From: an uncultured Lachnospiraceae bacterium
GTDB taxonomy: Bacteria; Bacillota; Clostridia; Lachnospirales; Lachnospiraceae
Direction of reading: 5' to 3'
DNA length: 64,000 bases
Assembly: GCA_946414885.1 (NCBI GenBank)
Contig: CAMKQH010000003.1
Span: 109,374-173,373 of the forward strand
In this document: in pieces, positions 25,844 through 35,147 of the stretch
How the letters are laid out: every line of letters begins with the position of its first letter
How positions within the stretch are numbered: position 1 is the stretch's first letter
Position numbers and translations under genes: made by a program
The notes under the pieces: model-generated
The model's input: only the letters and a program-made list of their open reading frames with translations
Told to the model about the DNA's origin: nothing
Database searches by the model: none

Positions 25844-25984
25844 AAAAACAGGAAGAGAAAAGGGTTAAAATTCAAGGAAATTCCTTGAATTCTACGGGAT
25901 CGTACGTGAAACGGCTGCCTGCGAAACCATAAATTGTTTCACGCCGGACCCACCACAGGCGCTAAGCGTTCTCTTCCTGTTTTT
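25844..25984 (-). ncRNA. Candidate structured RNA or MITE-like element upstream of the RT
   Basis: A perfect 16-bp inverted repeat AAAAACAGGAAGAGAA (25844-25859) / TTCTCTTCCTGTTTTT (25969-25984) encloses 109 nt. Inside are two further hairpins: AATTCAAGG (25869-25877) / CCTTGAATT (25883-25891), and CGTGAAAC (25905-25912) / GTTTCACG (25936-25943). It has no ORF and lies between two minus-strand genes, 65 nt before the RT start. RT systems often have a structured template RNA here. Both outer arms end in T5 on either strand, so it could also act as a long bidirectional terminator or be a MITE; the nested hairpins and large loop argue against a plain terminator. Confidence 0.5.
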
Positions 25985-26016
25985 GGCATTGAGCGTATGT
26001 AGTTGCTTGGTAGCGA

Positions 26017-26538
26017 TCACTGGTTCAAGGCTTTCTTGGTGCGCTCGATGACGTAAGCCTTCGTGTTCCACCAGCCTGGATGGTTGTAGTAGAACCTAAG
26101 ATACGGTACGTGCTCCTTGTGGCAGTTGTAGCGTACGCTCTCTGCAGAACTGGTATCGGACATCAGTTCCACTACCAAAGCCCTTGCGTCGCCGTTCCAA
26201 AAAGTGATCTTGGTCGCGCGGCCCTTGCGGATGGAATCCGACGTCAGGCGGTACGCGGGAAAATTCTTGGAATATACGTCGAGGAAGTACTGATCATAGG
26301 TGCCAGGATAATTAAACTGATTCTCCTCATCGGGCATCGTGGGCCCCCAGGAGAATCCAGACTCCGCACCGGAAGAAGAGGGTGCGGGTGTTACGGATGC
26401 AGGCCGTGTGTTAGGTGCGGCAGAATTGGGATTTGCTGCGGCATTTACGGCATTGGTAGCTTCTTTTGCCACGGTCTCAGCGGCATTTTTGATCTTGTCA
26501 GCGACGTTGGAACCAAACAGTTTGTCTAGAAAGCCCAT
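26017..26538 (-). CDS. Hypothetical protein with Ala/Pro/Ser-rich linker
   Basis: 173 residues from ATG 26538, just after AAAGGGGG. The N-terminus GFLDKLFGSNVADKIKNAAE is amphipathic, followed by a low-complexity linker (NPNSAAPNTRPASVTPAPSSS) cut by many Ala/Pro/Ser, then a globular C-terminal domain of about 100 residues with NFPAYRL, KITFWNGDARALVVELMSD and HPGWWNTKAYV. Not recognised. It precedes the RT element on the same strand, so co-transcription is possible. Confidence 0.65.
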   Translation of the reverse strand: MGFLDKLFGSNVADKIKNAAETVAKEATNAVNAAANPNSAAPNTRPASVTPAPSSSGAESGFSWGPTMPDEENQFNYPGTYDQYFLDVYSKNFPAYRLTSDSIRKGRATKITFWNGDARALVVELMSDTSSAESVRYNCHKEHVPYLRFYYNHPGWWNTKAYVIERTKKALNQ

Positions 26539-26643
26539 GTGTATTCCCCCTTTATTTTTCGATGGAAGTATGCTAATGTTTATTATAATCAAAGAAATGA
26601 TGCGTGACAAGCATTTTCTTTTTGTCCATTGGAGCGTTACAAA

Positions 26644-28482
26644 ATGAAAAACCTGATCAAAACCTTAGACCGGTGCTTGCGCTGGATCGATCATAAGCCG
26701 TTATGGCTATTTGGCTTTCTTCTGTTTGCCGTCGCGTTTGCTCCCATCGCCATGCTGGGAGAGGGATGCGTGTTTACGTGGCATGATCAGTTGGATGAGT
26801 CCATGATGAATTACGTGTTAACCGCCAGGCACTTGGGGCAAAGCGAGATCCCGGAAATGATGGGAGGCATCCGCGCCAGCGGAATAACGCCTTCGGCAAT
26901 TTTGTTTTTGCCGCTGTTCTTGCTACTTTCGCCGCTGAAAGCTTTTTTGACGGCTTATGTGTTTATCTTCCTATGCGCCTTCCTGGGAATGTATTTTCTG
27001 GTGAAGGAGCTTACGGAGAGTAATCTTCTGGCGGTTGCGATCGCCTCATGCTTTGCGATGCTGCCGTATTACGTGATCTACGGCCTGTCACAGATGGGGA
27101 TCCCGATGGTGATCCTTGGATTTTTGTATCTGTGCAGGAAAAAGAGGATCCTTCCGGCCCTTGGCATGATTGCCCTGTTTGGCTTTTGCAGCCATCTGGT
27201 GCTTACGGGATACTGCGTTCTCGGCTTCGCCGCGCTTCTGATCCTGTACCGCTTGATACGCAAGGAAGAGATCAAGCATTGTCTGATCGGATTCTTTGTA
27301 TTGCTTGGCACCTACGTGATCTCGTGTTTTCGCCTTTTTCAGGAGATATTATTTGGCACGGGGGATTTTGTCAGTCACCGGGTGGAGACGGTGAGCGGCA
27401 GTCAGCCCTTTTTTGAAACGGTTTGGAGCGTGTTGAAGGAAGGCTCCCAGCATATGTACGGCTATCAGGGAACGCTGATCCTGCCCATGATCGTAATGTT
27501 GGTCATAGGCGCATTTTTCCTGCGCGGGTGGGAGAAGGAGCGCAGGATCAGATATTGGATCGCCCTGGGCGGCTTTGTTATTTTAGTAGGCATCGCTGTC
27601 TTTTTTGGAATCTGTAAGTCGGAAATCGTGGTACGATGGAAGAACAGTCAGACGGGGTTTCTTCGGTATTTCCAGATGGAGCGATTCTATTGGCTGTATC
27701 CCGCAGGGTGGCTTTTGGAGCTTGCCATGATCATTTCCTGTTGGTGGCCAATCCGTAAGGAAGGCGCTGACGAAAAGGGGGCAGAAAAGGAAGACGCAGG
27801 CAGAATTGTAGCGGGGAAGGAAGGCGAAGCAGGAAAAGCGTACGGCAGTCGGGGAAAGCTTTGGCAGAGCGAGACGATCCTATGCGTGATCTTTGCGGGA
27901 ATCCTGCTGCCGGTGGTCATAAAGATCGCGGCGAATTCCTTTTTCTACCAGAACGTCAATCAGTATAATAACAGGACCAGGCCGGAGATCACGGGTTACG
28001 TTACTTGGGAAGGTTATTACTCCGAGGACGTCATGAAGCAGATTGATGAAAAGATCGGCAAGGATAAAACGACCTATCGCGTCGCGCATCTTGGCATGAA
28101 TCCCGGCGTTTCCCTCATGCACGGATTCTATACGGTTGACGGCTATTCCAACAATTACTCCCTGGAGTACAAGCACAAATTCCGCAAGGTCATCGCAAAG
28201 GAATTGGAAAAGGTACCGGCGACGGCAAGCTATTTTGATGATTGGGGAAGCAGGTGCTACCTGTTCAATTCCCAGTCGGGCACGGCATACATGCTATCGA
28301 AGCGGGATCAGGTCAAATATCAAGGCTTGGAATTTGACTTAGATGCCTTGAAGGATCTGGGATGTGAATATATTTTCTCCGCGGGGGAGATCCGGGACGC
28401 GGAGCAGACGGGACTAAAGCCTTTGGGCTATTATGAGTCGGATACCTCTTATTGGGGAATCTGGTTATATGGATTGAATTAG
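26644..28482 (+). CDS. DUF6044-like polytopic membrane protein
   Basis: About 612 residues from ATG 26644 (GGAG 9 nt upstream); a TTG at 26629 is less likely. Around ten transmembrane helices are followed by a long external C-terminal region. A charged, Gly/Ala/Lys-rich insert (about residues 373-406) separates two membrane segments. The layout and size resemble DUF6044/YfhO-type proteins linked to surface polysaccharide or glycosylation. The exact family assignment is from memory. Single gene with a convergent terminator. Confidence 0.65.
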   Translation: MKNLIKTLDRCLRWIDHKPLWLFGFLLFAVAFAPIAMLGEGCVFTWHDQLDESMMNYVLTARHLGQSEIPEMMGGIRASGITPSAILFLPLFLLLSPLKAFLTAYVFIFLCAFLGMYFLVKELTESNLLAVAIASCFAMLPYYVIYGLSQMGIPMVILGFLYLCRKKRILPALGMIALFGFCSHLVLTGYCVLGFAALLILYRLIRKEEIKHCLIGFFVLLGTYVISCFRLFQEILFGTGDFVSHRVETVSGSQPFFETVWSVLKEGSQHMYGYQGTLILPMIVMLVIGAFFLRGWEKERRIRYWIALGGFVILVGIAVFFGICKSEIVVRWKNSQTGFLRYFQMERFYWLYPAGWLLELAMIISCWWPIRKEGADEKGAEKEDAGRIVAGKEGEAGKAYGSRGKLWQSETILCVIFAGILLPVVIKIAANSFFYQNVNQYNNRTRPEITGYVTWEGYYSEDVMKQIDEKIGKDKTTYRVAHLGMNPGVSLMHGFYTVDGYSNNYSLEYKHKFRKVIAKELEKVPATASYFDDWGSRCYLFNSQSGTAYMLSKRDQVKYQGLEFDLDALKDLGCEYIFSAGEIRDAEQTGLKPLGYYESDTSYWGIWLYGLN

Positions 28483-28486
28483 TGAA

Positions 28487-28524
28487 AAAACGGAGAGTCG
28501 TCAGTTAGACGTACTCTCCGTTTT
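28487..28524. terminator. Bidirectional terminator between convergent genes
   Basis: Perfect 12-bp stem AAAACGGAGAGT (28487-28498) / ACTCTCCGTTTT (28513-28524). The loop holds a second small CGTC/GACG stem. The right arm includes the last codons of the ABC-F gene. A-rich and T-rich flanks allow use in both directions. Confidence 0.8.
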
Positions 28525-30349
28525 CTATTTTGATCGCAAGTTCTTCCAAGTATGCCCAGCGGTCCATTTTCTGCTCCAGAAGGGCCTCGGCCTCTTCCTT
28601 TTCCTTGGCGATCTGGCCAAGCTTGATGAAGTCGCTGGAATGCTTTAGGTAATCTTGATCCAGCTTGGCGATCTTTTCTTCAATTGCCTCGATCTCGCTT
28701 TCGATCGTCTCGTAATCCTTTTGTTCCTGATAGGAGAACTTTAGCTTGCGCTTCCGGTCAGACCGCCAGTTGGCGCCGGAAGTGCCTTCGGCGTTTTTAT
28801 CGGCATCACTTCGGGAAGGGGCAGCGGTGCCCTCCGGGCGATTTGCCGCGGCGGCAAGATTCTCGTCCCTGCGGATCGCGTAGTCCGTGTATCCGCCTTC
28901 ATATTGCTTTAGAACGCCGCCCTTTTCAAAGGCGAAGATCCGGCGGACAATGCGGTCGAGGAAATAACGGTCGTGGCTTACCGTGATGACAATCCCGGGA
29001 AATCCATCGAGGTAATCCTCGAGAATCTGCAGGGTGGTCACGTCCAGGTCATTCGTGGGCTCGTCCAGGATCAGGACGTTCGGGGCGCTCATGAGCACCT
29101 TGCACAGGTGCAGGCGCCTTCGCTCGCCGCCGGAGAGCTTTCCGAGGAGACCATACTGATCCTCGCCCTCGAAGAGGAATTTCTCCAGCATTTTGGCGGC
29201 GCTGATCTTACCTTCCGGGGTTTCCACGAATTCGGCTTCGTCGCGGATATAGTCAATGACACGCTGATTCGGATTCATGACAGAAGTGTCAGTTTCTTGG
29301 GCATAGTAGCTGATCTTGACGGTCTGGCCAATTTCCACGGTTCCCGCATCCTGTTTCTCCAAACCGAGGATGATCTTCATGAGTGTTGATTTTCCGCAGC
29401 CGTTCGGCCCAATAAAGCCCACGCGGTCGTCCCGCAGGAAATTGTAGGAAAAGTCCTTGATCAAAACCTGATCGCCATAGGACTTGCTGACGTTACTGAG
29501 TTCAACGGTGGTTCTTCCAAGGCGCGAAGAGAGGGAAGAGATTTCCACGCGACCGTCTTCCGCGGGACCCTTGGCATTCTTTAATTCCTCAAAACGCTCC
29601 AGACGGGCTTTTTGCTTGGTGGTGCGGGCCCTGGCGCCTCTCTGTACCCAGGCGAGCTCAGTCCTCAGGATGGACGCACGCTTTCTTGCGCTGGCGCGCT
29701 CCATGTCCTCGCGCTGCATTTTGAGTTCCAGATAGCCTGCGTAATTGGCCTCATAGGAATAAAGGGAACCCTTGTCGACCTCGACGATGCGGTTGCACAC
29801 GCTGTCAAGGAAATAGCGGTCATGGGTCACCATGCATAAGGTTCCGCGGTAGTTCCGCAGCGTTTTTTCCAACCAGTCGGACATTTCGCCGTCGAGGTGG
29901 TTGGTAGGCTCGTCCAGCACCAGGATTTCCGCGGGAGACAAGAGGACGCTCACAAGGGCAAGGCGCTTACGCTGCCCGCCGGAGAGCTCGCCGCAGGGCT
30001 GGAAAAAGTCCGTGACGCCCAGTCTCGTCAGCATGCTTTTGGCATCGCCCTCGAGGGTCGTGGCGTTATCCTCCCTGCGATTGTCCTTCATCACGGCCTC
30101 GAGAACGGTCTCCTCCGGAGGGAACGCGGGAGATTGGGGAAGGAAGCGGACCAAATGGTTATTTGCCAGGGTGCGTTTTCCTTCGTCGGGCTCCTCTAAA
30201 CCGGCGATGAGCTTTAGCAGCGTGGACTTGCCGGTTCCGTTGATGCCGATGATCCCCACCTTTTCGCCCTCCTGCAAAAAGAAGGAACAATGGTCAAATA
30301 TTTTTCTTTGGCCAAAGGCCAAACTAACGTCATCTAAAGACAAAACATT
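28505..30349 (-). CDS. ABC-F family ATPase (Uup-like)
   Basis: About 614 residues from GTG 30349 (GAGGAC before it); the open frame extends to 30400 without an RBS. Two ABC domains without membrane segments: first Walker A GINGTGKS, signature LSGGQRKRLAL, Walker B LVLDEPTNHLD; second GPNGCGKS, LSGGERRRLHL and LILDEPTNDLD. A charged linker lies between them, and a C-terminal coiled coil (YQEQKDYETIESEIEAIEEK...) is the Uup hallmark. ABC-F proteins act on ribosomes; Uup has also been linked to branched DNA. It begins 13 nt after the CPBP protease gene. Confidence 0.88.
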   Translation of the reverse strand, partial: NVLSLDDVSLAFGQRKIFDHCSFFLQEGEKVGIIGINGTGKSTLLKLIAGLEEPDEGKRTLANNHLVRFLPQSPAFPPEETVLEAVMKDNRREDNATTLEGDAKSMLTRLGVTDFFQPCGELSGGQRKRLALVSVLLSPAEILVLDEPTNHLDGEMSDWLEKTLRNYRGTLCMVTHDRYFLDSVCNRIVEVDKGSLYSYEANYAGYLELKMQREDMERASARKRASILRTELAWVQRGARARTTKQKARLERFEELKNAKGPAEDGRVEISSLSSRLGRTTVELSNVSKSYGDQVLIKDFSYNFLRDDRVGFIGPNGCGKSTLMKIILGLEKQDAGTVEIGQTVKISYYAQETDTSVMNPNQRVIDYIRDEAEFVETPEGKISAAKMLEKFLFEGEDQYGLLGKLSGGERRRLHLCKVLMSAPNVLILDEPTNDLDVTTLQILEDYLDGFPGIVITVSHDRYFLDRIVRRIFAFEKGGVLKQYEGGYTDYAIRRDENLAAAANRPEGTAAPSRSDADKNAEGTSGANWRSDRKRKLKFSYQEQKDYETIESEIEAIEEKIAKLDQDYLKHSSDFIKLGQIAKEKEEAEALLEQKMDRWAYLEELAIKIENGEYV

Positions 30350-30362
30350 CACAAACGTGTCC

Positions 30363-31241
30363 TCACTTATCGTCTTGTGATCGTGCCGCGTGCACGACAT
30401 TATGGGTGTAAAGAAGTAAATATAATCCGGTTGTGATCATGGGGAGTCCAATGATCAGAAAAACAATTAATTCCATGGTGGTGACGCGGGGAAACAGGTA
30501 AGCGAAAATGGTTCCGCTGGCGTTGAAGACGCAATGCATCAGGAAGGTACTGAAAATGGAACCGGTACGTTCCGCGACGATGCAAAAGATGCAGCCCAGT
30601 GCGGCAGCATATACAAACCATACGGGATTGCCGTGAACTAATCCGAAGAACAGGGAAGAGATCGTGATGCCAATCCATTTGGGAAGTGCTTTGTTAAAAC
30701 GACTAAGCATGAGACCGCGGAAGACCAGCTCTTCCGTGAATGGAGCGATGAGGGCCTGCGTAATCATGGAAACGGCAAAAGATCCTTCACTGATAAAGCT
30801 TGATGACTCCGCATAGCTCTTCATCAATGACTCTGGCAGGAAATTCAGTATGGAAGTAACAAAAAAGTATAAACCGAACGTAAGCAGAGCCATGGCTGGA
30901 AGATATTTGGGGGAAAACTTCCTGAACTGTATCTCATTCAGGAAGCGTTTTTTGCGCAGTGCAAAGAAGATGAATAGGAAGACCACGAGGATGAAAGCAT
31001 AGATGATCAACAGGGAGTTGATGTCCGCGAAGACCATTTCCATTGCTTCTTCAGTGATCTGCGTGGCATCGAAATCCGCGCCGGCAGGAAGCTGAAACAT
31101 AAATTTGAAGACATAGTAAAAGATCAAGACGTAAGATGCAACGACCTGCGAAGCGAGAAAAAGCAGAAAGTAAGCAAGACCTTTGATCAATTGAAAAAAG
31201 ACGTTGGGTTTTTGTGGTGTTTCCATAGATACCTCAGACAT
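30363..31241 (-). CDS. CPBP family intramembrane protease (Abi/CAAX)
   Basis: A 292-residue polytopic membrane protein. The three conserved motifs are visible: EELVFRG (two glutamates and Arg), the FFGLVHGNP helix with its His, and HCVFNASG near the C-terminus. Such proteins cleave membrane substrates, including prenyl-protein-like and bacteriocin-related ones. Its RBS is AAGGAG before ATG 31241. It lies upstream of the Uup gene on the same strand. Confidence 0.88.
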   Translation of the reverse strand: MSEVSMETPQKPNVFFQLIKGLAYFLLFLASQVVASYVLIFYYVFKFMFQLPAGADFDATQITEEAMEMVFADINSLLIIYAFILVVFLFIFFALRKKRFLNEIQFRKFSPKYLPAMALLTFGLYFFVTSILNFLPESLMKSYAESSSFISEGSFAVSMITQALIAPFTEELVFRGLMLSRFNKALPKWIGITISSLFFGLVHGNPVWFVYAAALGCIFCIVAERTGSIFSTFLMHCVFNASGTIFAYLFPRVTTMELIVFLIIGLPMITTGLYLLLYTHNVVHAARSQDDK

Positions 31242-31281
31242 TAATGGGTTCTCCTTTTGATCAATCTATTTGACGGTTGTG

Positions 31282-32247
31282 TCATAAAATGGGATCCGTT
31301 GGAAAAAAATAAGGACGAAGTGCTGATTCCTGGAGATCTTGGCCGATGACGATCAGGATTTCCTGGCCCATGGGAACGCGCTTGCACAGGGTCTCCGAAG
31401 GAGTGGCGTTGATCTGGAGCCAGTCCCCCTCAGGAAGGGGCAAATAACCCTTTATGCGAAAGATGGTTCCCAGATCATCCCTTTGAAACAGTTGCCGCAG
31501 CGTTTGCTCCAGGGCTTCCCGCGATAGCTTTACGTGCATGAAAAACAAGGAAGAGAATGCTTTCTTTGGGTCAAACCATAGCTTCTCGTGATCCGCGCGC
31601 ACCCAGCCGCAGCTGGAAATCAGGGCGAAATCCTCATCCGTAAGACTGTCCCAGGGCTTGCAAAGGGGACTGGCCTTAGTGCTGCTTAGTTCGAAACGGC
31701 GAGGACACTTGAATTCTTCCAGGGCGTGATTTAGATGCGAGAGCGTAGTTGCGATCCTGTCCGGAGAAGCTTCCTGCACCTTGCTCAATATGAGTATGCC
31801 GGCGTTGGCGGACTGGGATACCATCAGGTATTCTTCCTGACGGGACATGTGGTCGTCCATGCAGGCATCCATAATGGTGATGACATTGCCGGCCTCATAC
31901 CAGGAATCAATGGGTTCATCGTGAAGAACGTCAAAAAAGGCGTCCACGTCGTAAATGCCGGAGGGCTCCACGAGAATGCGGTTAAAGCCGCGCATGGCCA
32001 TGGAGATCAGCTTGGTACGAAAGCGTCTTTTCCAATCCGTCACGACGCTGCCGCCGACGATTTGTTCTACGTCGATCCTGTCTCCAAGAAGATCCTGCAG
32101 CATAAGCATGTCTATGTTGACGGCGCCGAAATCATTTTCGATGATGCCGACTTGGTAGCCTTTCGAAACCAGCCATTCAGCATATTTTTTGATAAACGTG
32201 GTTTTGCCGGAACCTAAAAATCCGGTGATCAGATCAATTTGGATCAT
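31282..32247 (-). CDS. CobW/G3E-family GTPase lacking the CxCC motif
   Basis: A 321-residue G3E GTPase with Walker A GFLGSGKTT at residues 9-17, the IIENDFGAVNID segment, and a VEPSGI switch. The metal-binding CxCC motif that normally follows in COG0523 zinc/cobalt/nickel chaperones is replaced here by VGGSVVTD at about 64-71. A C-terminal CobW_C-like domain is present (FRIKGYLPLPEG). The family delivers metals to target proteins; loss of the thiols suggests a changed metal or role. AAAGGAG precedes ATG 32247. Confidence 0.85.
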   Translation of the reverse strand: MIQIDLITGFLGSGKTTFIKKYAEWLVSKGYQVGIIENDFGAVNIDMLMLQDLLGDRIDVEQIVGGSVVTDWKRRFRTKLISMAMRGFNRILVEPSGIYDVDAFFDVLHDEPIDSWYEAGNVITIMDACMDDHMSRQEEYLMVSQSANAGILILSKVQEASPDRIATTLSHLNHALEEFKCPRRFELSSTKASPLCKPWDSLTDEDFALISSCGWVRADHEKLWFDPKKAFSSLFFMHVKLSREALEQTLRQLFQRDDLGTIFRIKGYLPLPEGDWLQINATPSETLCKRVPMGQEILIVIGQDLQESALRPYFFPTDPIL

Positions 32248-32359
32248 ATGTTAAACTCCTTTTCTTTCCATGGTGATTGTAGCATGGGGAAGAGGTTTGC
32301 GCAACTTAATTTCTCCTGGGCGTTTTATGATTTCTTTCGTTTTCATTTTGACTATTTTT

Positions 32360-32368
32360 TGCTATAAT
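32360..32368 (+). promoter_or_regulatory. Extended -10 promoter upstream of the amidase gene
   Basis: TGCTATAAT is an extended -10 (TGn plus TATAAT) 81 nt before the proposed start. The -35 region (TTTCAT, 32341) is weak, as allowed with an extended -10. Confidence 0.5.
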
Positions 32369-32448
32369 GAAGAAGACTTGCAAAGATAGGAAAGAGTGGC
32401 ACGTAATAAAATATCGTTCAATCATAAGACGGAAAGCTGGAATTTGAC

Positions 32449-33450
32449 GTGAAAAGAAAAGGGTTATTTTGGAAAATGAAGAAATTTGCGTTGCTGGCGT
32501 GCCTTTGTGCGGTTCTCTCGGCATGTTCGGATGACGTGGAAACGATGGAAGGATTTCCCTCAGGAATACCGATCGAATCACAGGAGGCGGTGGATGCAGG
32601 AAATCCGGAGGAAAGCGTCATAAACGCGGGAGATTTGGAACCGGAATTCTGGGCGACGGAGGAGAGCAACTCGGAGGAAAGCGTTGTAAACGCGGGGGAC
32701 TTGGAACCGGAATTCTGGGCAACGGAGGAGAGCAAAACCAGGGAGAGCAAAACCAAGGAGAGCGAAACCAAGGAGAGCGAAACCAGGGAGAATAAAGCGA
32801 CGGATGCCTTGCGGACTGGCGGGAAGCTGATCGTGATCGATGCCGGGCATCAGAAGAAGGGAAACTCCGAGAAGGAACCGGACGGCCCGGGGTCGACGAC
32901 CATGAAGTCGAAGGTTTCCTACGGAACGGAGGGGCGCTTTACGGGTCTTGCAGAATACGAACTGACCCTGATCGTTGCGAAGAAGCTGCAGACGATCTTG
33001 TTGGATCGGGGTTATGACGTGATCATGGTGCGGGAGACGCACGACGTCAACATTAGCAACAGCGAGCGCGCGGCCGTGGCCAATGACGCGAATGCGGATG
33101 CCTTTATCAGGATCCACGCGAACGGGTCGGACGACAGCTCCGTAAACGGCGCTGAGACCATCTGCCAGACGAAAAAGAATCCTTACAATAGCGCGTTGTA
33201 TGAGCAGAGCAGGGCTCTGTCAGATGCCGTCCTCGACGGACTGTGCGCGGAATGCGGCTGTAAGAAGCGCAAGGTCTGGGAGACGGACACCATGAGCGGC
33301 ATCAACTGGTGCCAGGTTCCCGTCACCATCGTGGAGATGGGATACATGAGCAATGAGCAGGAAGACAGGCTCATGGCCACGGAGGAGTACCAGGATAAGT
33401 TGGCGAAGGGGATTGCAGACGGGATCGATGCATATTTTCAAGGTCAGTAA
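32449..33450 (+). CDS. N-acetylmuramoyl-L-alanine amidase lipoprotein (Amidase_3)
   Basis: 333 residues from GTG 32449, or 324 from ATG 32476; neither RBS is strong. Lipoprotein signal ends at LSAC. Residues 54-95 are a near-perfect duplication of 20 residues ([20 protein letters not shown]) at a 22-residue period, followed by Lys/Thr/Glu/Ser repeats, giving a wall-spanning linker. The C-terminal domain has zinc-site marks of Amidase_3: [23 protein letters not shown] and RIHANGSDD, with the catalytic Glu in VEMGYMSN. It cleaves stem peptides from peptidoglycan. Confidence 0.88.
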   Translation: MKRKGLFWKMKKFALLACLCAVLSACSDDVETMEGFPSGIPIESQEAVDAGNPEESVINAGDLEPEFWATEESNSEESVVNAGDLEPEFWATEESKTRESKTKESETKESETRENKATDALRTGGKLIVIDAGHQKKGNSEKEPDGPGSTTMKSKVSYGTEGRFTGLAEYELTLIVAKKLQTILLDRGYDVIMVRETHDVNISNSERAAVANDANADAFIRIHANGSDDSSVNGAETICQTKKNPYNSALYEQSRALSDAVLDGLCAECGCKKRKVWETDTMSGINWCQVPVTIVEMGYMSNEQEDRLMATEEYQDKLAKGIADGIDAYFQGQ

Positions 33451-33519
33451 CCCGTGACAGTAGGGACGGTTCTTTTTGGCACGTTACTGACCATGACAGT
33501 AAAGACGGTTCTTTTTGGC
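33442..33519. repeat. REP-like hairpin with two 26-bp direct repeats
   Basis: Arms GGTCAGTAAC (33442-33451) and GTTACTGACC (33483-33492) form a hairpin. Two near-identical copies of 26 bp beginning TGACAGTA and ending GGTTCTTTTTGGC lie at 33455-33480 and 33494-33519, differing at two bases. The left arm includes the amidase stop codon TAA. Such units resemble dispersed palindromic repeats of Clostridia. Confidence 0.65.
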
Positions 33520-33521
33520 CG

Positions 33522-35063
33522 TTATCGTCGCCACACCTTGCTAGGCTGGGCTTTGGCGGTGGGAGTGCGCAGGATGAGGTTGACGAGCGCCTTTCCATTC
33601 CAAGGGAAGAGGGGCCAGAAATAGCTGTAGCCTCCGAAGGTCGGGGTGGTGAGGATGGATAGGAGCACGAGCCCTAAACCGATCCAAAAGCCGGGGATAC
33701 CGGCAAAAAAAGTGCAAAGCAGCAAAAACATGCGGTAGAGGCGCAGCGCATCGGAGAGTTCGACGCACGAGACGGAGATGGTCGCCAGGAGCGTGATGCC
33801 GCCGTAAAATAATACTTCAGAGGTGCTCCAATGCAAACTGACGGCAATGTCACCTATTAGCAAACCGCCCACGATGGACAAGGCACCGGAAAAACGGTCC
33901 GAGCTTAGGGACGCGGAGTACTGGAACATCGCAAGAAAGAATTCAACAACAAGCACGTAAAAGAAAAGACGTCCCTTGGAGGGAATTTCCGTTGAGATCA
34001 GCTGGAGCTTTTCTGCCAGCTGTGGATAATAAGCCGTGATGAGCAGGAACAGTGGCAAAAACAACAGCGCCACGGGCATGCACAGGAACCGGATGAATCT
34101 CAGGTAAGTCCCCACCAGGGGATTTTTGTAATAATCCTCCGCCGTCTGCGTAAAATGGAAGATGGTACAGGGCAGGACGAGAGCCATGGGAGTATTGTCC
34201 ACCAGCACGAGGACGTAGCCTTCCGCCAGATAGCTTGCGGCCACGTCCGGACGCTCGGTCATTTGCAGGCTCGGCAACGGATTAAAAAAGCGCCGCTTTA
34301 CCAATAGTTCCTCCAAGCTCTTTGCTCCCATGGTGAGGGCGGTGATCTTTAGCTCGTCAATTTTTTGGGAGATTTTCCGGACAAGCTCCGGGTCACAGCG
34401 GTCTTCAAGATATGCGACACACACGTCAGTTTTTCCGATTTCACCCACTTCGTGCATTTCAAAGACGAGATGCGGGGAGCGGATCCGTCGCCGGATCAGA
34501 TTGGCATTGGTCAGGAGAATTTCGATAAATCCGTCTCTGGCTCCGCGGGTCATCTTTTCGAGCTCCGGCTCGTCGACGCTGCGGGAGTGATAGGCCCTCG
34601 TGTCCAATATGACGGCCTGCGCGAAGCCGTCGACAAAGAGGACGGAATTACCGCTGGTGAGCTTGTCAAGGACGACGGTAAAATAGGAGGCGTAGCTGAT
34701 CTGCGCGATGCCGACGCGGGCTTCTATGAAGGCGTGAAGCGAATGGTCATTATCGGCGGGAGCATTTGAACCTTGCCCTGAGGCAGAAAGCTGCGGCAGG
34801 TTAGCCTGCTCCCCCTCCGTTCCTTGCAGCGCGCCAAACATTTTTTCCAATAATTCTGAGACGCAAAACCCGTTGAGGCCGATCCAGAAAGCCTTGGTGT
34901 CACCGAGAAGGAGATCTCTCGTCATCAGGTCAAAGCTTTTTCCAAGGGGCAGGAGTTCGTGAAGCTTGGCTACGTTCTCCTGCAGGCTGGCCTGGATGGG
35001 GGCGTTGCCTTCCTGTTTGTCGTTTTGGCTGCAGCCGCGCACGTCATTCTTGTTTTCCGTCAT
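33522..35063 (-). CDS. GerA/SpoVAF-family spore germination protein
   Basis: A 513-residue membrane protein of the GerA alpha-subunit family. The large N-terminal hydrophilic part (about 1-300) is followed by about five transmembrane helices with the family signature TPFGGYSYFWPLFPWN-like end (here TTPTFGGYSYFWPLFPW). SpoVAF-type proteins sit in the spore inner membrane and take part in germination and dipicolinic acid release. No SpoVA or GerB/GerC genes are adjacent. An acidic, low-complexity insert at about 87-105 is unusual. It suggests a spore-forming organism or recent ancestry. Confidence 0.85.
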   Translation of the reverse strand: MTENKNDVRGCSQNDKQEGNAPIQASLQENVAKLHELLPLGKSFDLMTRDLLLGDTKAFWIGLNGFCVSELLEKMFGALQGTEGEQANLPQLSASGQGSNAPADNDHSLHAFIEARVGIAQISYASYFTVVLDKLTSGNSVLFVDGFAQAVILDTRAYHSRSVDEPELEKMTRGARDGFIEILLTNANLIRRRIRSPHLVFEMHEVGEIGKTDVCVAYLEDRCDPELVRKISQKIDELKITALTMGAKSLEELLVKRRFFNPLPSLQMTERPDVAASYLAEGYVLVLVDNTPMALVLPCTIFHFTQTAEDYYKNPLVGTYLRFIRFLCMPVALLFLPLFLLITAYYPQLAEKLQLISTEIPSKGRLFFYVLVVEFFLAMFQYSASLSSDRFSGALSIVGGLLIGDIAVSLHWSTSEVLFYGGITLLATISVSCVELSDALRLYRMFLLLCTFFAGIPGFWIGLGLVLLSILTTPTFGGYSYFWPLFPWNGKALVNLILRTPTAKAQPSKVWRR

Positions 35064-35147
35064 AAGTCATCCTTTCTTTTTATTCCGTTTTTCATTATGT
35101 TTTCTTCCGTCATAGTTTTCCCAGGATCACAAATGCTATGCGTCTTG

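Noticed and set aside
25844..25984. Group II intron domain V
   Set aside because: No recognisable domain V sequence or intron boundary GUGYG/AY; only simple hairpins are seen.
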